From the NCBI RefSeq assembly GCF_003144035.1, contig NZ_QFWT01000005.1:62001-126000 (forward strand): a stretch of 64,000 bases of DNA, in the 5' to 3' direction. The translations under genes were made by a program, and so were the position numbers. Source of the stretch: Vibrio albus. Lineage in GTDB: Bacteria; Pseudomonadota; Gammaproteobacteria; Enterobacterales; Vibrionaceae. Positions 8,864-18,834 of this stretch are shown here, one piece after another (the first letter of the stretch is position 1; every line of letters begins with the position of its first letter). The notes beneath the pieces are model-generated. The model searched no databases. It was not told where the DNA came from and saw nothing but the letters and a program-made list of their open reading frames with translations.

Positions 8864-9724
8864 ATGCCAGATGTGATTCAACCCTCTCACTCTTTATCTT
8901 CTGCTGTTCCTATTGTGCTGACTATTGCTGGTTCTGACAGTAGTGGTGGTGCGGGTATTCAGGCTGATATCAAAGCGATTTCCGCTACAGGCAGTTACGC
9001 CTGCTCGGTAATCACTGCGATCACTTCCCAAAATACTCTGGGTGTCTCGGGGGTATTTCCCATCCCTCCGGAGCATGTGGAAAAGCAGTTGGAGGCCGTC
9101 TTTTCTGATTTGAATGTTGCCGCGGTGAAAGTCGGTATGCTAGCCGATAGCGATATTATTCAAACTGTTGCAAAAAAGATCAGGCAATATCAGCCGCAGT
9201 TTGTGGTCGTCGATCCCGTAATGGTGGCGACCAGCGGCGATCCGCTGCTGGCGGAATCGGCGGTTCACGCATTGAAGTCAGATTTGCTTCCTCTGGCCGA
9301 TCTGATTACTCCGAATTTACCCGAGGGGGCAGCGTTAACCGGGCTACCTGTACCGGAAAACTCGGCTGATATGTCGTCGATGGTCTCAGAACTTCGTCAG
9401 ACAGGTGCCAAAGCGGTGCTGTTAAAAGGCGGGCATCTGGAGCAGGACGAGAACAGTAATGATTTGCTGATCTTTCCGGGCCATACTGAATTACTGACCG
9501 CAAAAAGAATTCACTCAGATAACACTCACGGTACCGGATGTACTCTTTCTTCTGCTATCGCTTCCTATCTGGCTCAGGGACATAACCTGCTTGAAGCGGT
9601 TACCTTAAGTAAAGCTTATATTTCTCAGGCTATTGCCCATGCGGATCAGTTAGATATCGGTAAAGGACATGGTCCGGTTCACCATTTTTTCCACAGTGAC
9701 GGGGTACATCACCCATCTAATTAA
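8864..9724 (+). CDS. thiD: Hydroxymethylpyrimidine/phosphomethylpyrimidine kinase ThiD
   Basis: A 286-residue cytosolic kinase of thiamine biosynthesis that phosphorylates HMP and then HMP-P. The ribokinase-like fold is clear: TIAGSDSSGGAGIQADIK near the start, VVVDPVMVATSG in the centre, ITPNLPEGAALTG, and the anion hole DNTHGTGCTLSSAIAS with the catalytic Asp-Thr-His-Gly. TGAGGAG precedes the ATG. It sits directly behind a TPP riboswitch, so thiamine pyrophosphate should repress it. It stands alone, without other thi genes. Confidence 0.96.
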   Translation: MPDVIQPSHSLSSAVPIVLTIAGSDSSGGAGIQADIKAISATGSYACSVITAITSQNTLGVSGVFPIPPEHVEKQLEAVFSDLNVAAVKVGMLADSDIIQTVAKKIRQYQPQFVVVDPVMVATSGDPLLAESAVHALKSDLLPLADLITPNLPEGAALTGLPVPENSADMSSMVSELRQTGAKAVLLKGGHLEQDENSNDLLIFPGHTELLTAKRIHSDNTHGTGCTLSSAIASYLAQGHNLLEAVTLSKAYISQAIAHADQLDIGKGHGPVHHFFHSDGVHHPSN

Positions 9725-9853
9725 ACAGAACGATAGCAGGGAATGCTCAACAATTTTATTTCATCGACAGGATAAAATTAATTTGTTTTTCATTGATCCG
9801 AATAGGGTATATGGTCACGCCAAATTACCTACCCAGCTATTCGGAATCACGTT

Positions 9854-10759
9854 ATGCGTATTGCTATCTTATCTGTTGAGCCATCAACTTATTCAACCCA
9901 AAGACTGAAAGAAGAAGGGGAAGCCCGGGGTCATCAGGTTGATATTATTGATACCTTGCACTGCTACATGGATATTACCAGCAGTAATCCTAAGGTTCGT
10001 TATAAGGGTGAAGAGCTTCCCCGTTATGATGCGGTGATCCCGAGAATTGGCTCGTCTATCACTTTCTACGGCACAGCGGTTGTTCGCCAGTTTGAGATGA
10101 TGGGAACCTTCTGCGTTAACGAATCTCTGGCCATCAGCCGTTCCCGGGATAAATTACGATCGTTGCAACTGTTGTCACGTAAAGGCATTGGCCTGCCCCG
10201 GACCGGGTTTGCCAGCAAACCAGATAATGTAAAAGATCTGATTGCCAATGTGGGTGGGGCTCCTCTGGTGATTAAATTACTGGAAGGTACTCAAGGGATC
10301 GGCGTTGTACTTGCGGAAACCACCAAAGCGGCTGAAAGTGTGATCGAAGCGTTTATGGGGCTGAAAGCGAATATCTTAGTGCAGGAATTTATCAAAGAAG
10401 CGGAGGGTGCCGATATCCGCTGTTTTGTGGTGGGTAATAAGGTTATTGCCGCGATGAAGCGTCAGGCGGAAGCCGGTGAGTTTCGTTCAAACCTGCACCG
10501 GGGCGGGGAAGCCAAAGTGGTCAGACTGAGTAAAGAAGAGCGCATGACAGCCGTCAACGCGGCAAAAGCCATGGGCCTGAACTTGTGTGGTGTGGATATT
10601 CTGCAGTCACACCGGGGGCCAGTGGTGATGGAGGTGAATTCATCACCCGGTCTGGAAGGTATTGAAAAAGCGACAGGAAAAGATGTTGCTGGAACGATAT
10701 ACGAATTTATTGAAAAAAATGCCAAGCCATACACAGGCCGGGGCCGGGGTCAGGGATAA
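9854..10759 (+). CDS. rimK: Ribosomal protein S6--L-glutamate ligase RimK
   Basis: A 301-residue ATP-grasp ligase that adds glutamates to the C-terminus of ribosomal protein S6. Features: N-terminal [21 protein letters not shown], the glycine-rich loop [11 protein letters not shown], the ADIRCFVVG strand and the metal-binding [15 protein letters not shown] motif. The length is that of the family. The ATG is preceded by CGGAATCA, a weak site. Its last base overlaps the first base of the following aspartoacylase-like gene, so the two are translationally coupled, an arrangement common in marine Gammaproteobacteria. Confidence 0.93.
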   Translation: MRIAILSVEPSTYSTQRLKEEGEARGHQVDIIDTLHCYMDITSSNPKVRYKGEELPRYDAVIPRIGSSITFYGTAVVRQFEMMGTFCVNESLAISRSRDKLRSLQLLSRKGIGLPRTGFASKPDNVKDLIANVGGAPLVIKLLEGTQGIGVVLAETTKAAESVIEAFMGLKANILVQEFIKEAEGADIRCFVVGNKVIAAMKRQAEAGEFRSNLHRGGEAKVVRLSKEERMTAVNAAKAMGLNLCGVDILQSHRGPVVMEVNSSPGLEGIEKATGKDVAGTIYEFIEKNAKPYTGRGRGQG

Positions 10760-11763
10760 TGCAAAACATTCTGACCATTGCGGAACATGATATTGCCCCG
10801 GGAGAAAAGTGTCAGCTCGATATTCCGGTTGCCAGCCTGTATACGAACACTGATGTGTCTATCCCTGTTTATGTGCAGAGGGCAAAACGTAAAGGGCCGG
10901 TTGTTTTTGTCAGTGCGGCCATACATGGCGATGAACTGAATGGTATTGAGGTCATTCAGCGGTTAATTAAAGCTAACCTCAATATCATCAGGGGAACGAT
11001 CATCCTGGTTCCAATGGTGAATGTGTACGGGGTTTTGAACCAGAGCCGTTATCTTCCGGACCGGCGGGATCTCAACCGCAGTTTTCCCGGTTCGGCGAAA
11101 GGTTCACTGGCTGCCAGACTGGCACACACCTTTATGAAGAATATTGTGAACCAATGTGATGTGGGTATCGATATGCATACCGGAGCCATCCATCGCTCTA
11201 ACCTTCCTCAAATAAGAGCCAATCTGGAGGATGAGCAGACACTGGATCTGGCAAGAGCATTCGGGGTGCCAGTTCTGCTAAATGCCTCTCTGCGTGATGG
11301 TTCTCTCAGAGGGGAAGCGATTGAATATAAAATCCCGGTTCTGATATATGAGGCGGGAGAGGCTCTCAGACATGATGAGCTTTCTATTCAGGCTGGATAT
11401 CAGGGCGTCGTTAATGTTCTGATGTATTTGGGACTTATGAGAAAGAACAGAAGAAAAAGACGTATTGATCCTTTTGTCGCGAACAAAAGCGAATGGATCC
11501 GGGCTCCGGGCAGTGGGTTTGTTAATGAGTTTGTTAAACTGGGAGAACAGGTCGAAAAAGGACAGATTCTGGCTGAAATAAACTCCCCTTTAGGTGAGCT
11601 GATACAGCATGTGGTATCCACCCGATCCGGAATTATCATCGGCAAACAGAACATCCCTCTCGTTCAGGAAGGCGATGCTATGTTTCATATCGGATATTTT
11701 GGTAAAGACGCTGACGAAGTCGCAGGGCATATCGAGATGATGCGGGATACTTTGTTACTGTAA
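10759..11763 (+). CDS. Succinylglutamate desuccinylase/aspartoacylase family protein (RimK-associated)
   Basis: A 334-residue zinc-dependent M14-like amidohydrolase. HGDELNGIE near residues 55-62 supplies His and Glu zinc ligands, DMHTGA further on supplies the second His, and YEAGEA near residue 200 holds the probable catalytic Glu. The C-terminal part is a lipoyl/biotinyl-like sandwich (GSGFVNEFVKLGEQVEKGQILAEI written as several strands). It overlaps rimK by one base. A role linked to RimK, such as removing or trimming acyl or glutamyl groups, is inference from coupling. An intrinsic terminator follows. Confidence 0.88.
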   Translation: MQNILTIAEHDIAPGEKCQLDIPVASLYTNTDVSIPVYVQRAKRKGPVVFVSAAIHGDELNGIEVIQRLIKANLNIIRGTIILVPMVNVYGVLNQSRYLPDRRDLNRSFPGSAKGSLAARLAHTFMKNIVNQCDVGIDMHTGAIHRSNLPQIRANLEDEQTLDLARAFGVPVLLNASLRDGSLRGEAIEYKIPVLIYEAGEALRHDELSIQAGYQGVVNVLMYLGLMRKNRRKRRIDPFVANKSEWIRAPGSGFVNEFVKLGEQVEKGQILAEINSPLGELIQHVVSTRSGIIIGKQNIPLVQEGDAMFHIGYFGKDADEVAGHIEMMRDTLLL

Positions 11764-11818
11764 CGGATATGAATTAGTCATTGATATTAATTGCAATTAC
11801 CGCTGTTGGTATGACGTA

Positions 11819-11854
11819 AGCCCAGGCACTCATTACAGGTGCCTGGGCTTTTTT
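11819..11854. terminator. Strong intrinsic terminator after the rimK operon
   Basis: Eleven-pair stem AGCCCAGGCAC / GTGCCTGGGCT with a nine-base loop, followed by six T. It ends the rimK operon and, as the stem is flanked by A/T on both sides, may also serve the convergent lipoprotein gene. Confidence 0.9.
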
Positions 11855-11871
11855 ATGTTTCAATCAATGGC

Positions 11872-12402
11872 CTACATACCTTTATTACCCAGTGGAACCA
11901 TAATGTGTGCGAAAGGGGTGTCTTTCCACATGACATAAGGGCCACCGTTATAAGGGTCGTCACTGATGCCTTTCAGTAATTCTTTGGGAACCACTATCAT
12001 CACATGAGGGCCTTCCTGAACCCATACGTCCCCATTGTTTGGATCTGAGGCCATAGGGTTAGCGTTACTGACATTGGCATCGCCCTGCATCATATAAGAG
12101 ATACCGATGCGGTCTGTAGAGAAAGGCTTACCTTCTGCTGCTGCTTTAAGAAATTCTGTCCATACCGGATCATTACACATTGGATGCATATCTCCAGGCA
12201 TGATTGGGATACCAGGGTAGCATTTCCAGTTTGAGTTTCCTTCCTTCAGTACCGTACCATCGGCATCCAGTATGGTTGCTTTTTCGCTCAGTTCAGAATG
12301 AGCCGCACTTTGTGCTCGCTCAATCTTGGTGGTATTGGCGGAAGCTGAGCAACCGACTAGGCCTATGGCTAAAGTCATCAGGAAAGCCTTAAAGAATGTC
12401 AT
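11872..12402 (-). CDS. Predicted lipoprotein of unknown function
   Basis: A 176-residue exported protein. The start at 12402 follows AGGAGG at good spacing; an upstream in-frame codon adds seven residues ahead of it. The signal ends in a lipobox (IGLVGC), so Cys near residue 18 is lipidated. The mature part has no recognised catalytic motif; it contains CYPGIPIMPGDMHPMC with two Cys, and IGISYMMQGD and GPHVMIVVPKELL, which are seen in a family of conserved hypothetical proteins of bacteria. It is divergent from the ATPase/winged-helix regulator at 12549, so it may be a target of that regulator (inference). Confidence 0.72.
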   Translation of the reverse strand: MTFFKAFLMTLAIGLVGCSASANTTKIERAQSAAHSELSEKATILDADGTVLKEGNSNWKCYPGIPIMPGDMHPMCNDPVWTEFLKAAAEGKPFSTDRIGISYMMQGDANVSNANPMASDPNNGDVWVQEGPHVMIVVPKELLKGISDDPYNGGPYVMWKDTPFAHIMVPLGNKGM

Positions 12403-12503
12403 GGAACCTCCTGTTTCTTTCAATTCTCATCCGTAAATATAGCCAAAATTGATAGTATTAATAATGAGAATTTGATGAGTTTTTCATGTGAGAATGATTG
12501 CGT

Positions 12504-12522
12504 CTACTATTCTCGATAGTAG
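12504..12522. promoter_or_regulatory. Perfect inverted repeat upstream of the ATPase regulator
   Basis: CTACTAT-TCTCG-ATAGTAG, seven-base arms with a five-base spacer, 27 bases upstream of the GTG start at 12549 and inside the divergent intergenic region. A binding site for the winged-helix domain of that regulator is plausible; a short leader hairpin is the alternative. Confidence 0.4.
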
Positions 12523-12548
12523 GGAAAAGCAATCAAAGGAATATCATC

Positions 12549-14468
12549 GTGGATTCAGTCATAGAGATAACACGAGCGGCAGAATTAAAGCTTCTCGAGC
12601 AGATTCTTGACACGAAGGGACCTGATATTATCGGTCTTTATGGTATCGCCGGGATAGGGAAAAGTATGTTGGTGAACAGTTTGGTGAAACGACATCCAGA
12701 TTGCTGCATCAAGATCAACTGTCAGTTGATCGAGCCGACTCCTCATGCATTTATTAAGCAGTTACAGACATTGGTGAACAGTCAGGCGGATCTGAGTTTA
12801 CTCCGCGATGATATTTCTCCTGGGACCATTTTGGTATTGGATCAGTTTGAGTCTTTCACACTTATGGAGTCATGGCTGAGGCGCGACTTTATACCAGCGA
12901 TGAACGGGCAACTGAAACTCGTTTTTTCGGGTCGTTTGCACCCGGATATGCAGTGGGTGATCAACCCTCCGGATAATACCGAGTTTCGAGCTTTGAAGCT
13001 TAGCAGCCTGTCTTTCAATTCTGCGCTTCATTACCTCGAACATCAGGGACACTCTCATTCAAAGGCGGTAAGCATTAACCATTTTGCAAATGGCCACCCG
13101 TTAGCCATGCAACTAGCCAGTTCCGCAGTACGGGCACAGCCAGAAAGGTGTCTGAGTGATGCGCCCCCTAATGAAGTCATTCAGATCCTGGTCCACTATT
13201 TTGCTGAGGATATAAAAGAGCCTGTTTTGCGTCAGGCGCTGGAAGCGACCTCTGTTGTCAGAAGAATTAATGAATCTATCCTTTCTGAGATGTTAAAGCT
13301 TGATAGTTGTACAAGTGAGGAACTTTTTGAGCGGTTAAGGAAAATTGATTTTATTGAACATAGGGAAGACGGTCTTAGTCTGCATGAGGTATTAAAAAAT
13401 GTCTTGTCTGCGAATCTGAAGGCACGCTATCCCGATGGGTATGGTATATATCGTGACCGCGCATGTCGCATATTGTTAAGAGAAATGCAGACAGCACCCG
13501 CCAGTCAGTTGTGGCGATATACGGCTGATATCCTTTATCTGGTAGAAAATCCCGTTATTCGTTCAGCGTTTTTCCCGCCGGATGATGTTAGGGAATACAG
13601 CGTGGAGCCTGCGAGAGAAGCTGATAAGGCCTCTGTAATGGGTATTGTTGCTCTACATGAGCCGGTGAATAGCCTTGATATCTATGAGTGCTGGTGGCAG
13701 CAACAGATCAATGTTTTTCACTGTGTTAAAAATAGTGAAAACAGAGTGGTGGGCTTCTATTGCCTGATAAAGCCGGATGAAGTGCCACCTACATTGCTGC
13801 GCTCAGATCCTGTTACGGATGCCTGGTGTAAGCATGTGAAGGTCAATAATAATGATAAGCCGGGACAAAATTTGTTTATCCGACGCTGGCTTTCCCATGA
13901 GGAAGGGGAGTCGGCCGGGGGTGTACAGGCTGCCTGCTGGCTGGATATTAAGCGAACATATCTGGAGATGAGGCCGAAGCTAAGGAATGTATATTTAACA
14001 CTATGTGACCTGAAACCTTATGCTCCGGTGGCTGTTGAGTTGGGTTTTCAGGTACTAGGTACGGAAATAGATATTAATGGACAACGTTATTATACAGCCA
14101 TGTTAGATATGGGGGCTGGCTCTGTTGATGGCTGGATCTCTAAGAGGCTCCTTAATGAGATTCGTCAGGATGCGGAAACCATGGATTATCCATCCTGGTT
14201 TGATTTGAAGGCAAGGCAAGTTAACCTGCATGGAAACAGAGTTGATCTTACCCCGTTAGAGTTTGGCACTCTGGAGCTGCTTATGAATAATCAGGGGATC
14301 GCTGTTTCGCGTAAGGAATTACTCAGGAAAGTCTGGGATATTGACTATGAAGGTTCCAGTAATGTGGTGGATACCATAGTCCGTTCTCTCAGAAAGAAGC
14401 TATATGAGCAATCTTCTGCGATTCAGTCAGTGCGTGGTGTGGGCTATAGGTATATGAAAAGTAGTTAA
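12549..14468 (+). CDS. STAND-like ATPase with acetyltransferase-like middle and C-terminal OmpR-type winged helix
   Basis: A 639-residue predicted regulator. Residues 1-340 are a P-loop ATPase module with Walker A GIAGIGKS (about 32-39) and Walker B ILVLDQFES (about 94-102), followed by helical repeats with HFANGHPLAMQLA, the GLPLA-like motif of STAND/NACHT ATPases. Residues 350-530 look like a GNAT acyltransferase fold: VEPAREADKASVMGI, then NRVVGFYCLI and finally VAVELGFQVLG. Residues 545-639 are a PhoB/OmpR winged helix (LTPLEFGTLELLMNNQG, VVDTIVRSLRKKL, VRGVGYR). GTG at 12549 follows AAAGGA; an upstream TTG is less likely. No receiver domain. The signal is unknown. Confidence 0.82.
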   Translation: MDSVIEITRAAELKLLEQILDTKGPDIIGLYGIAGIGKSMLVNSLVKRHPDCCIKINCQLIEPTPHAFIKQLQTLVNSQADLSLLRDDISPGTILVLDQFESFTLMESWLRRDFIPAMNGQLKLVFSGRLHPDMQWVINPPDNTEFRALKLSSLSFNSALHYLEHQGHSHSKAVSINHFANGHPLAMQLASSAVRAQPERCLSDAPPNEVIQILVHYFAEDIKEPVLRQALEATSVVRRINESILSEMLKLDSCTSEELFERLRKIDFIEHREDGLSLHEVLKNVLSANLKARYPDGYGIYRDRACRILLREMQTAPASQLWRYTADILYLVENPVIRSAFFPPDDVREYSVEPAREADKASVMGIVALHEPVNSLDIYECWWQQQINVFHCVKNSENRVVGFYCLIKPDEVPPTLLRSDPVTDAWCKHVKVNNNDKPGQNLFIRRWLSHEEGESAGGVQAACWLDIKRTYLEMRPKLRNVYLTLCDLKPYAPVAVELGFQVLGTEIDINGQRYYTAMLDMGAGSVDGWISKRLLNEIRQDAETMDYPSWFDLKARQVNLHGNRVDLTPLEFGTLELLMNNQGIAVSRKELLRKVWDIDYEGSSNVVDTIVRSLRKKLYEQSSAIQSVRGVGYRYMKSS

Positions 14469-14514
14469 AATTTACTTTTTATAGGCTTTGATTTAGTTAC
14501 TGCAGCTCTAACGA

Positions 14515-16338
14515 TCATTTATTTCTGGAAATATCGACAATTGGCTCATGATCATGAACAGGAAATAACTCATTAGCTGGTAATGGTTTACAAAATAAAT
14601 AGCCCTGGGCAGTATCGCATCCAAGTGATAATAAGTAATTTAGCTGTTCTTCATTTTCTACACCTTCAGCGATGACAGTCAATCCCAAATTATGTCCTAA
14701 TCCAATTATAGACTTTACGATAGCTTGTTCGTGCTTATCAATAGTTATTTCTTTAATAAATGACTTATCAATTTTTAAGGTGTTTACTCTTAATGTGTTT
14801 AAGTAAGATAGAGATGAATAACCAGTACCAAAATCATCTATAGATATGCTAAAGCCAACATCTATTAGTTTAGAACAAAGAGACATAATATTATCTGGGT
14901 CACTAACTAATATTGACTCAGTAACCTCCAGTTCTATTTTATAAGGAGATATTGATTCACTGTTCAATATTGAAAGTATATTCTCATAAAAATGTATATT
15001 CTCGATTTGTTGAACAGAGAGGTTAATTGCTACTCTGCCATTAAATGATTTTTTTTCTTTTTCCCATTGATTTAGCTGTTTACATACTTCTACAATCACC
15101 CAATTGCCAATAGATGTCATCATCTTATATTTCTCTGCAATCGGTATGAATTCCACTGGACTTATCATACCTAGATCAGCATCGTTCCAGCGAAGCAATG
15201 CCTCCATCCCATCGACTCGTCCTGTTTTTATATCTATTTTAGGTTGATATGCCAGCGATAGCTGATGGTTTTGTATCGCTAAATCCAGTTTTCTACTTAA
15301 TTCTAGCTCTCTGGCATATCTGGAGCCAATATCTGCAGAGTAAGGCCTGTAACGGCAGTTTGATGTTTTGGCGCCATACATTGCCAAATCAGCTCTGGAA
15401 AGTACTTGTGTGAGTGTAATTCCATCTTTGGGCCATATAGCTGAACCTAAACTGGCGTCTAAATAATATTCTTGATTATCTATTGTAACTGGGGTTTGGA
15501 AGGAATTTACGATCCTTCGAGCTAGTTGAGATACACTCTCTTTCGACGCATTTTTGTGCACAACTACGAACTCGTCACCACCAACTCTTGCGATAAAATC
15601 ATCTGAAGTAATAATGTTATCCAGACGACTTGCGATTGCTGTTAACGTTTTATCACCTAATAGGTGTCCAAATGTATCATTAAGTTTTTTAAATTGATTT
15701 AAATCAACAAATATAATTGCAAAATAATTTTCTTCTATCGGAGGTAAGGTGATGATTTTACCAACTTCTTCTATAAAATAAGCACGATTGTATACCTCAG
15801 TGAGGCTGTCAAAATGTGTTAATTTCTTTACGATTTTTTCAGAATTTTTCTTCTCGGTTATATCTTTTTTCTCTCCAAGATAACAAACCACATCTCCTAT
15901 AGTGTTAGTAATAGGAGAAATGATAGCCTCTTCAATATATTCATGTCCATCCCGATGAATATTAATAAATTCTCCTTTCCACTGCTCTATTTTTTGTAAT
16001 GTATGGAACATTTCTTTATAATTTTCTTTAGGTGTCTTTTTTGCACTTAGAATTCTTGGGTTTTTACCTAAAACTTCATGTGACATATAGCCACTTATTT
16101 CTTCAAATTTATTATTAACATAAATAATATTCATATTATTGTCTGTAATTACTACCGAATTTGAACTTTGATTGACAATAGAACGGTACAATAAGTACTT
16201 ATCTTCGATAGCCATATCTGAAATACTACAATTGCATATGAATGATGACTGTAAAAATGGAGTAAGTTCTCGGTTCGCTTTTACAACATCCTGAAGTTTA
16301 AACTTAAATGGAATATTTATATTATTAGAACTATTCAT
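14515..16338 (-). CDS. PAS-GGDEF-EAL cyclic-di-GMP signalling protein
   Basis: A 607-residue cytoplasmic protein with a PAS sensor (about residues 45-165), a GGDEF diguanylate cyclase domain (about 170-335) and an EAL phosphodiesterase domain (about 345-600). The cyclase motif RVGGDEF is intact. The EAL domain keeps EALLRW, NLS, EVTES, DDFGTGYSS, K of KIDKSF and AEGVEN, so it should be active. The usual inhibitory RxxD is TSDD here, so product inhibition is probably absent. No membrane segment is seen. The DNA is visibly richer in A+T than its surroundings, as is the neighbouring chemoreceptor. No clear ribosome binding site precedes the ATG. Confidence 0.9.
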   Translation of the reverse strand: MNSSNNINIPFKFKLQDVVKANRELTPFLQSSFICNCSISDMAIEDKYLLYRSIVNQSSNSVVITDNNMNIIYVNNKFEEISGYMSHEVLGKNPRILSAKKTPKENYKEMFHTLQKIEQWKGEFINIHRDGHEYIEEAIISPITNTIGDVVCYLGEKKDITEKKNSEKIVKKLTHFDSLTEVYNRAYFIEEVGKIITLPPIEENYFAIIFVDLNQFKKLNDTFGHLLGDKTLTAIASRLDNIITSDDFIARVGGDEFVVVHKNASKESVSQLARRIVNSFQTPVTIDNQEYYLDASLGSAIWPKDGITLTQVLSRADLAMYGAKTSNCRYRPYSADIGSRYARELELSRKLDLAIQNHQLSLAYQPKIDIKTGRVDGMEALLRWNDADLGMISPVEFIPIAEKYKMMTSIGNWVIVEVCKQLNQWEKEKKSFNGRVAINLSVQQIENIHFYENILSILNSESISPYKIELEVTESILVSDPDNIMSLCSKLIDVGFSISIDDFGTGYSSLSYLNTLRVNTLKIDKSFIKEITIDKHEQAIVKSIIGLGHNLGLTVIAEGVENEEQLNYLLSLGCDTAQGYLFCKPLPANELFPVHDHEPIVDISRNK

Positions 16339-16356
16339 ATGAAGTTAGGTATATCT

Positions 16357-16380
16357 ATATATCTATATAAATAGATATAT
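16357..16380. promoter_or_regulatory. AT-only inverted repeat upstream of the PAS-GGDEF-EAL gene
   Basis: ATATATCTAT-ATAA-ATAGATATAT, ten-base perfect arms, 19 bases upstream of the start codon on the minus strand. It may be a leader hairpin masking translation initiation or an operator. Confidence 0.35.
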
Positions 16381-16460
16381 TGTCATGAAAAGAAATATAC
16401 TCATTAATACCTTTGTTTAATGAGTATATGAGATTCTCTCTGCATAAATCCAGATTCAGT

Positions 16461-18398
16461 TTAGATCTTAAACTGTGTTACAAGTTGGCTAAGTTGTTCT
16501 GCCAGTCGGGCAATTTCAGTACTGGAACTGCGAGTCTGGTTTGCTGCTACAGAATTTTCTTCGGCGATTCGTTTCACATTCACAACATTTTCATTAATGC
16601 TTTCTGCCACTGAGCTTTGCTGTTCGGATGCGCTGGCAATTTGCATATTCATATCGTTGATAACACTGATAGCACAAGTAATAGCATTTAGTGCGGATCC
16701 AGTGTCATTGGCTTGTTGAACACAACGGTCTGCCTGAATTTTACCTTGTTGCATAACTTCGACGGTGCTTTGAGTCCCCGACTGTAACTGCTCAATGATA
16801 GTTTGAATTTGAGACGTTGACCCCTGGGTTCTTGCTGCTAAAGTCCGAACTTCATCCGCGACAACAGCGAATCCGCGTCCTTGCTCCCCCGCTCTGGCAG
16901 CTTCAATAGCAGCGTTAAGTGCAAGTAAGTTTGTCTGGTCGGCAATTTCTTTTATCACTTCCAGGATAGTGCTGATATTAAGAACTTCTTGTTGTACCGC
17001 ATTTAATTTTTCAGAGGAATGATTTACGCTTTCTGATAATGAATTGATAGAGTTAATTGTCTCTTCAACAACTTTTGAGCCAGATATGGCTTCCTGATCA
17101 GCCTGGTTAGCTGCATCTGCCGCTTTTGCGGCATTATCTGCTACATCATGAACGGTTGTTGCCATCTCATTCATGGCTGTTGCCACCATTTCCGTTTCTG
17201 ATTCTTGTTGAATGATACCTTCCGTAGTTTGTTCGGTAACAACCGCTAATTCTTCTGAGGCTGACGCCAATTCATTACTGGCACCTGAAATGGTCGATAT
17301 CATTGATTTTAGGTTTGTCGCTGTATTTTGCATAGCCTCTAGTAATCGGCCTGTCTCATCTTTGCTGGTATTTCCCACATTAACGGTTAAATCACCTTGT
17401 GCCAACTGATTGGCTGCATCCACCGCTTTATGAATAGGTCTGGTAATATTCATTGTTAATAAATAAGCTGCAATCATTCCCAAGACAAGAGCAAAAACAG
17501 ATAATATAAGCGTAACCTGAGTACTTCTGTCGGTACTTGTTGTAAGCTCAGAACCAACGGTACTCAATTCTTGCATAATTGAGAGTTTTATTTCTTCAGC
17601 ATCTTTGGCAACCTTTGGACCAGCTGTTCTTAGTGTCCCATTTTGTATGTTATTTTTTTCATTAACTAAGTCACGAATATAATACATAGCCTCGATGTAC
17701 TTTTTGCGTGCATTGTTCAGATCCGTAAGTTCTCTGCCTTGAAAGTCTTCAGATAAGTTTTTAATTTCTTCGGCTAAAGCGTTATCCATATATTTAATCG
17801 AAAGATTAAAATCATCATTAGTATTAGACTGCAAGAATTTTGAGACATAAAGACGTCCGATTAACATGTTTTTCTGTGCTTTATTTGCATGATGAATAAT
17901 TTCACTATTATTATGCATATAAGCGGATTCGATGATATTTTCCAATGACACTATCATCTCTTCTCCACTGGAAACCAGTTGGTTTTCTGTAATTTATGAT
18001 ATTTTTCGTGTTAATTCAATAAGTTGTGAAAATGCGTTTTGGTAAGCACTGACAGTCGAATCAATGTCAGATATAAGTAAGGCTTGCTTAGGATTTTGTA
18101 TATCCTGCTTTGCATCCTGTAAATGGTTTTGCATGTCGGACAAATAATGCTTGTATTTCTGTACACTTTCATCACTTTCTGTGGAAAAATAATTTATCAC
18201 ATTCATACGCATCATCAGTATATTCGTTTGGATATTACTTACCAAATTAGTATTACGTACGAATTCTCTATATTTTATTATTCCATCTTCCGCTTTTTTA
18301 AGTGACACTATACTAGTGCCTGAAACAGTCACTAATAGTGCGAGAACAATACAAAAGCCTAATCCTATTTTTAACCCCAGCCTAAGGTTCTTAAGCAT
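16461..18398 (-). pseudogene. Methyl-accepting chemotaxis protein interrupted by one in-frame stop codon
   Basis: Two open stretches (17994-18398 and 16461-17957) are in the same frame, separated by a TAA at 17994-17996 and twelve sense codons. Read through, they give a 645-codon chemoreceptor: first membrane segment (residues 8-28), helical periplasmic sensor, second membrane segment ([19 protein letters not shown]), HAMP, and a signalling tip with [19 protein letters not shown]. The sequence around the stop reads ELTRKIS[17 protein letters not shown], so one base substitution created it. Downstream restart at the ATG of 17957 would keep the second membrane segment and signalling domain but lose the anchor and half the sensor. 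The N-terminal start at 18398 suits the family. Confidence 0.88.
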
Positions 18399-18834
18399 AC
18401 TATACCCTTATATTAATATTGTTATTAATAACTATTCTGACTACTTAAAATGAGCTAATATTTTCTATTCACTCTTGTACGCTAATTCCAGATTACCGAG
18501 CAACTCTCATCACTTATAATACCCTGAGTGGCTTTGCGTTTTTCTCTGTAGTGTATAAACCCAATATGACAACTTAATTAATTTCGGTGTTTGAGTCACA
18601 TAAAAACTTAATAGGTGTTGACATCGGGTTCGTAATTTGCACACTCTAGCATTGCATGTCTATGCATTGCAATTGAACGAATTATAATTATTTGGAATAA
18701 AAACGACTAGGTTTATTGCTCTATTGGCTTGTTTGTTATTATCTTTTGATAAATTAATAAGTTAGTATTTATTCTACAAATGGTTTTTGATTTCTTCGTG
18801 TAAAAATTATGGAGCAGTAATCTGCCTATATGGT
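18399..18834. other. AT-rich non-coding stretch
   Basis: No open frame with a credible start was found. It holds a near-consensus -35 TTGACA at 18618 without a good -10, and the repeat GCATTGCA twice within 25 bases near 18649-18671. It separates the chemoreceptor pseudogene promoter from the next small gene. Confidence 0.5.

Noticed and set aside
16461-18398. Two separate chemoreceptor genes
   Set aside because: Both stretches share one frame and together make one normal receptor; the short upstream piece alone is no known protein.
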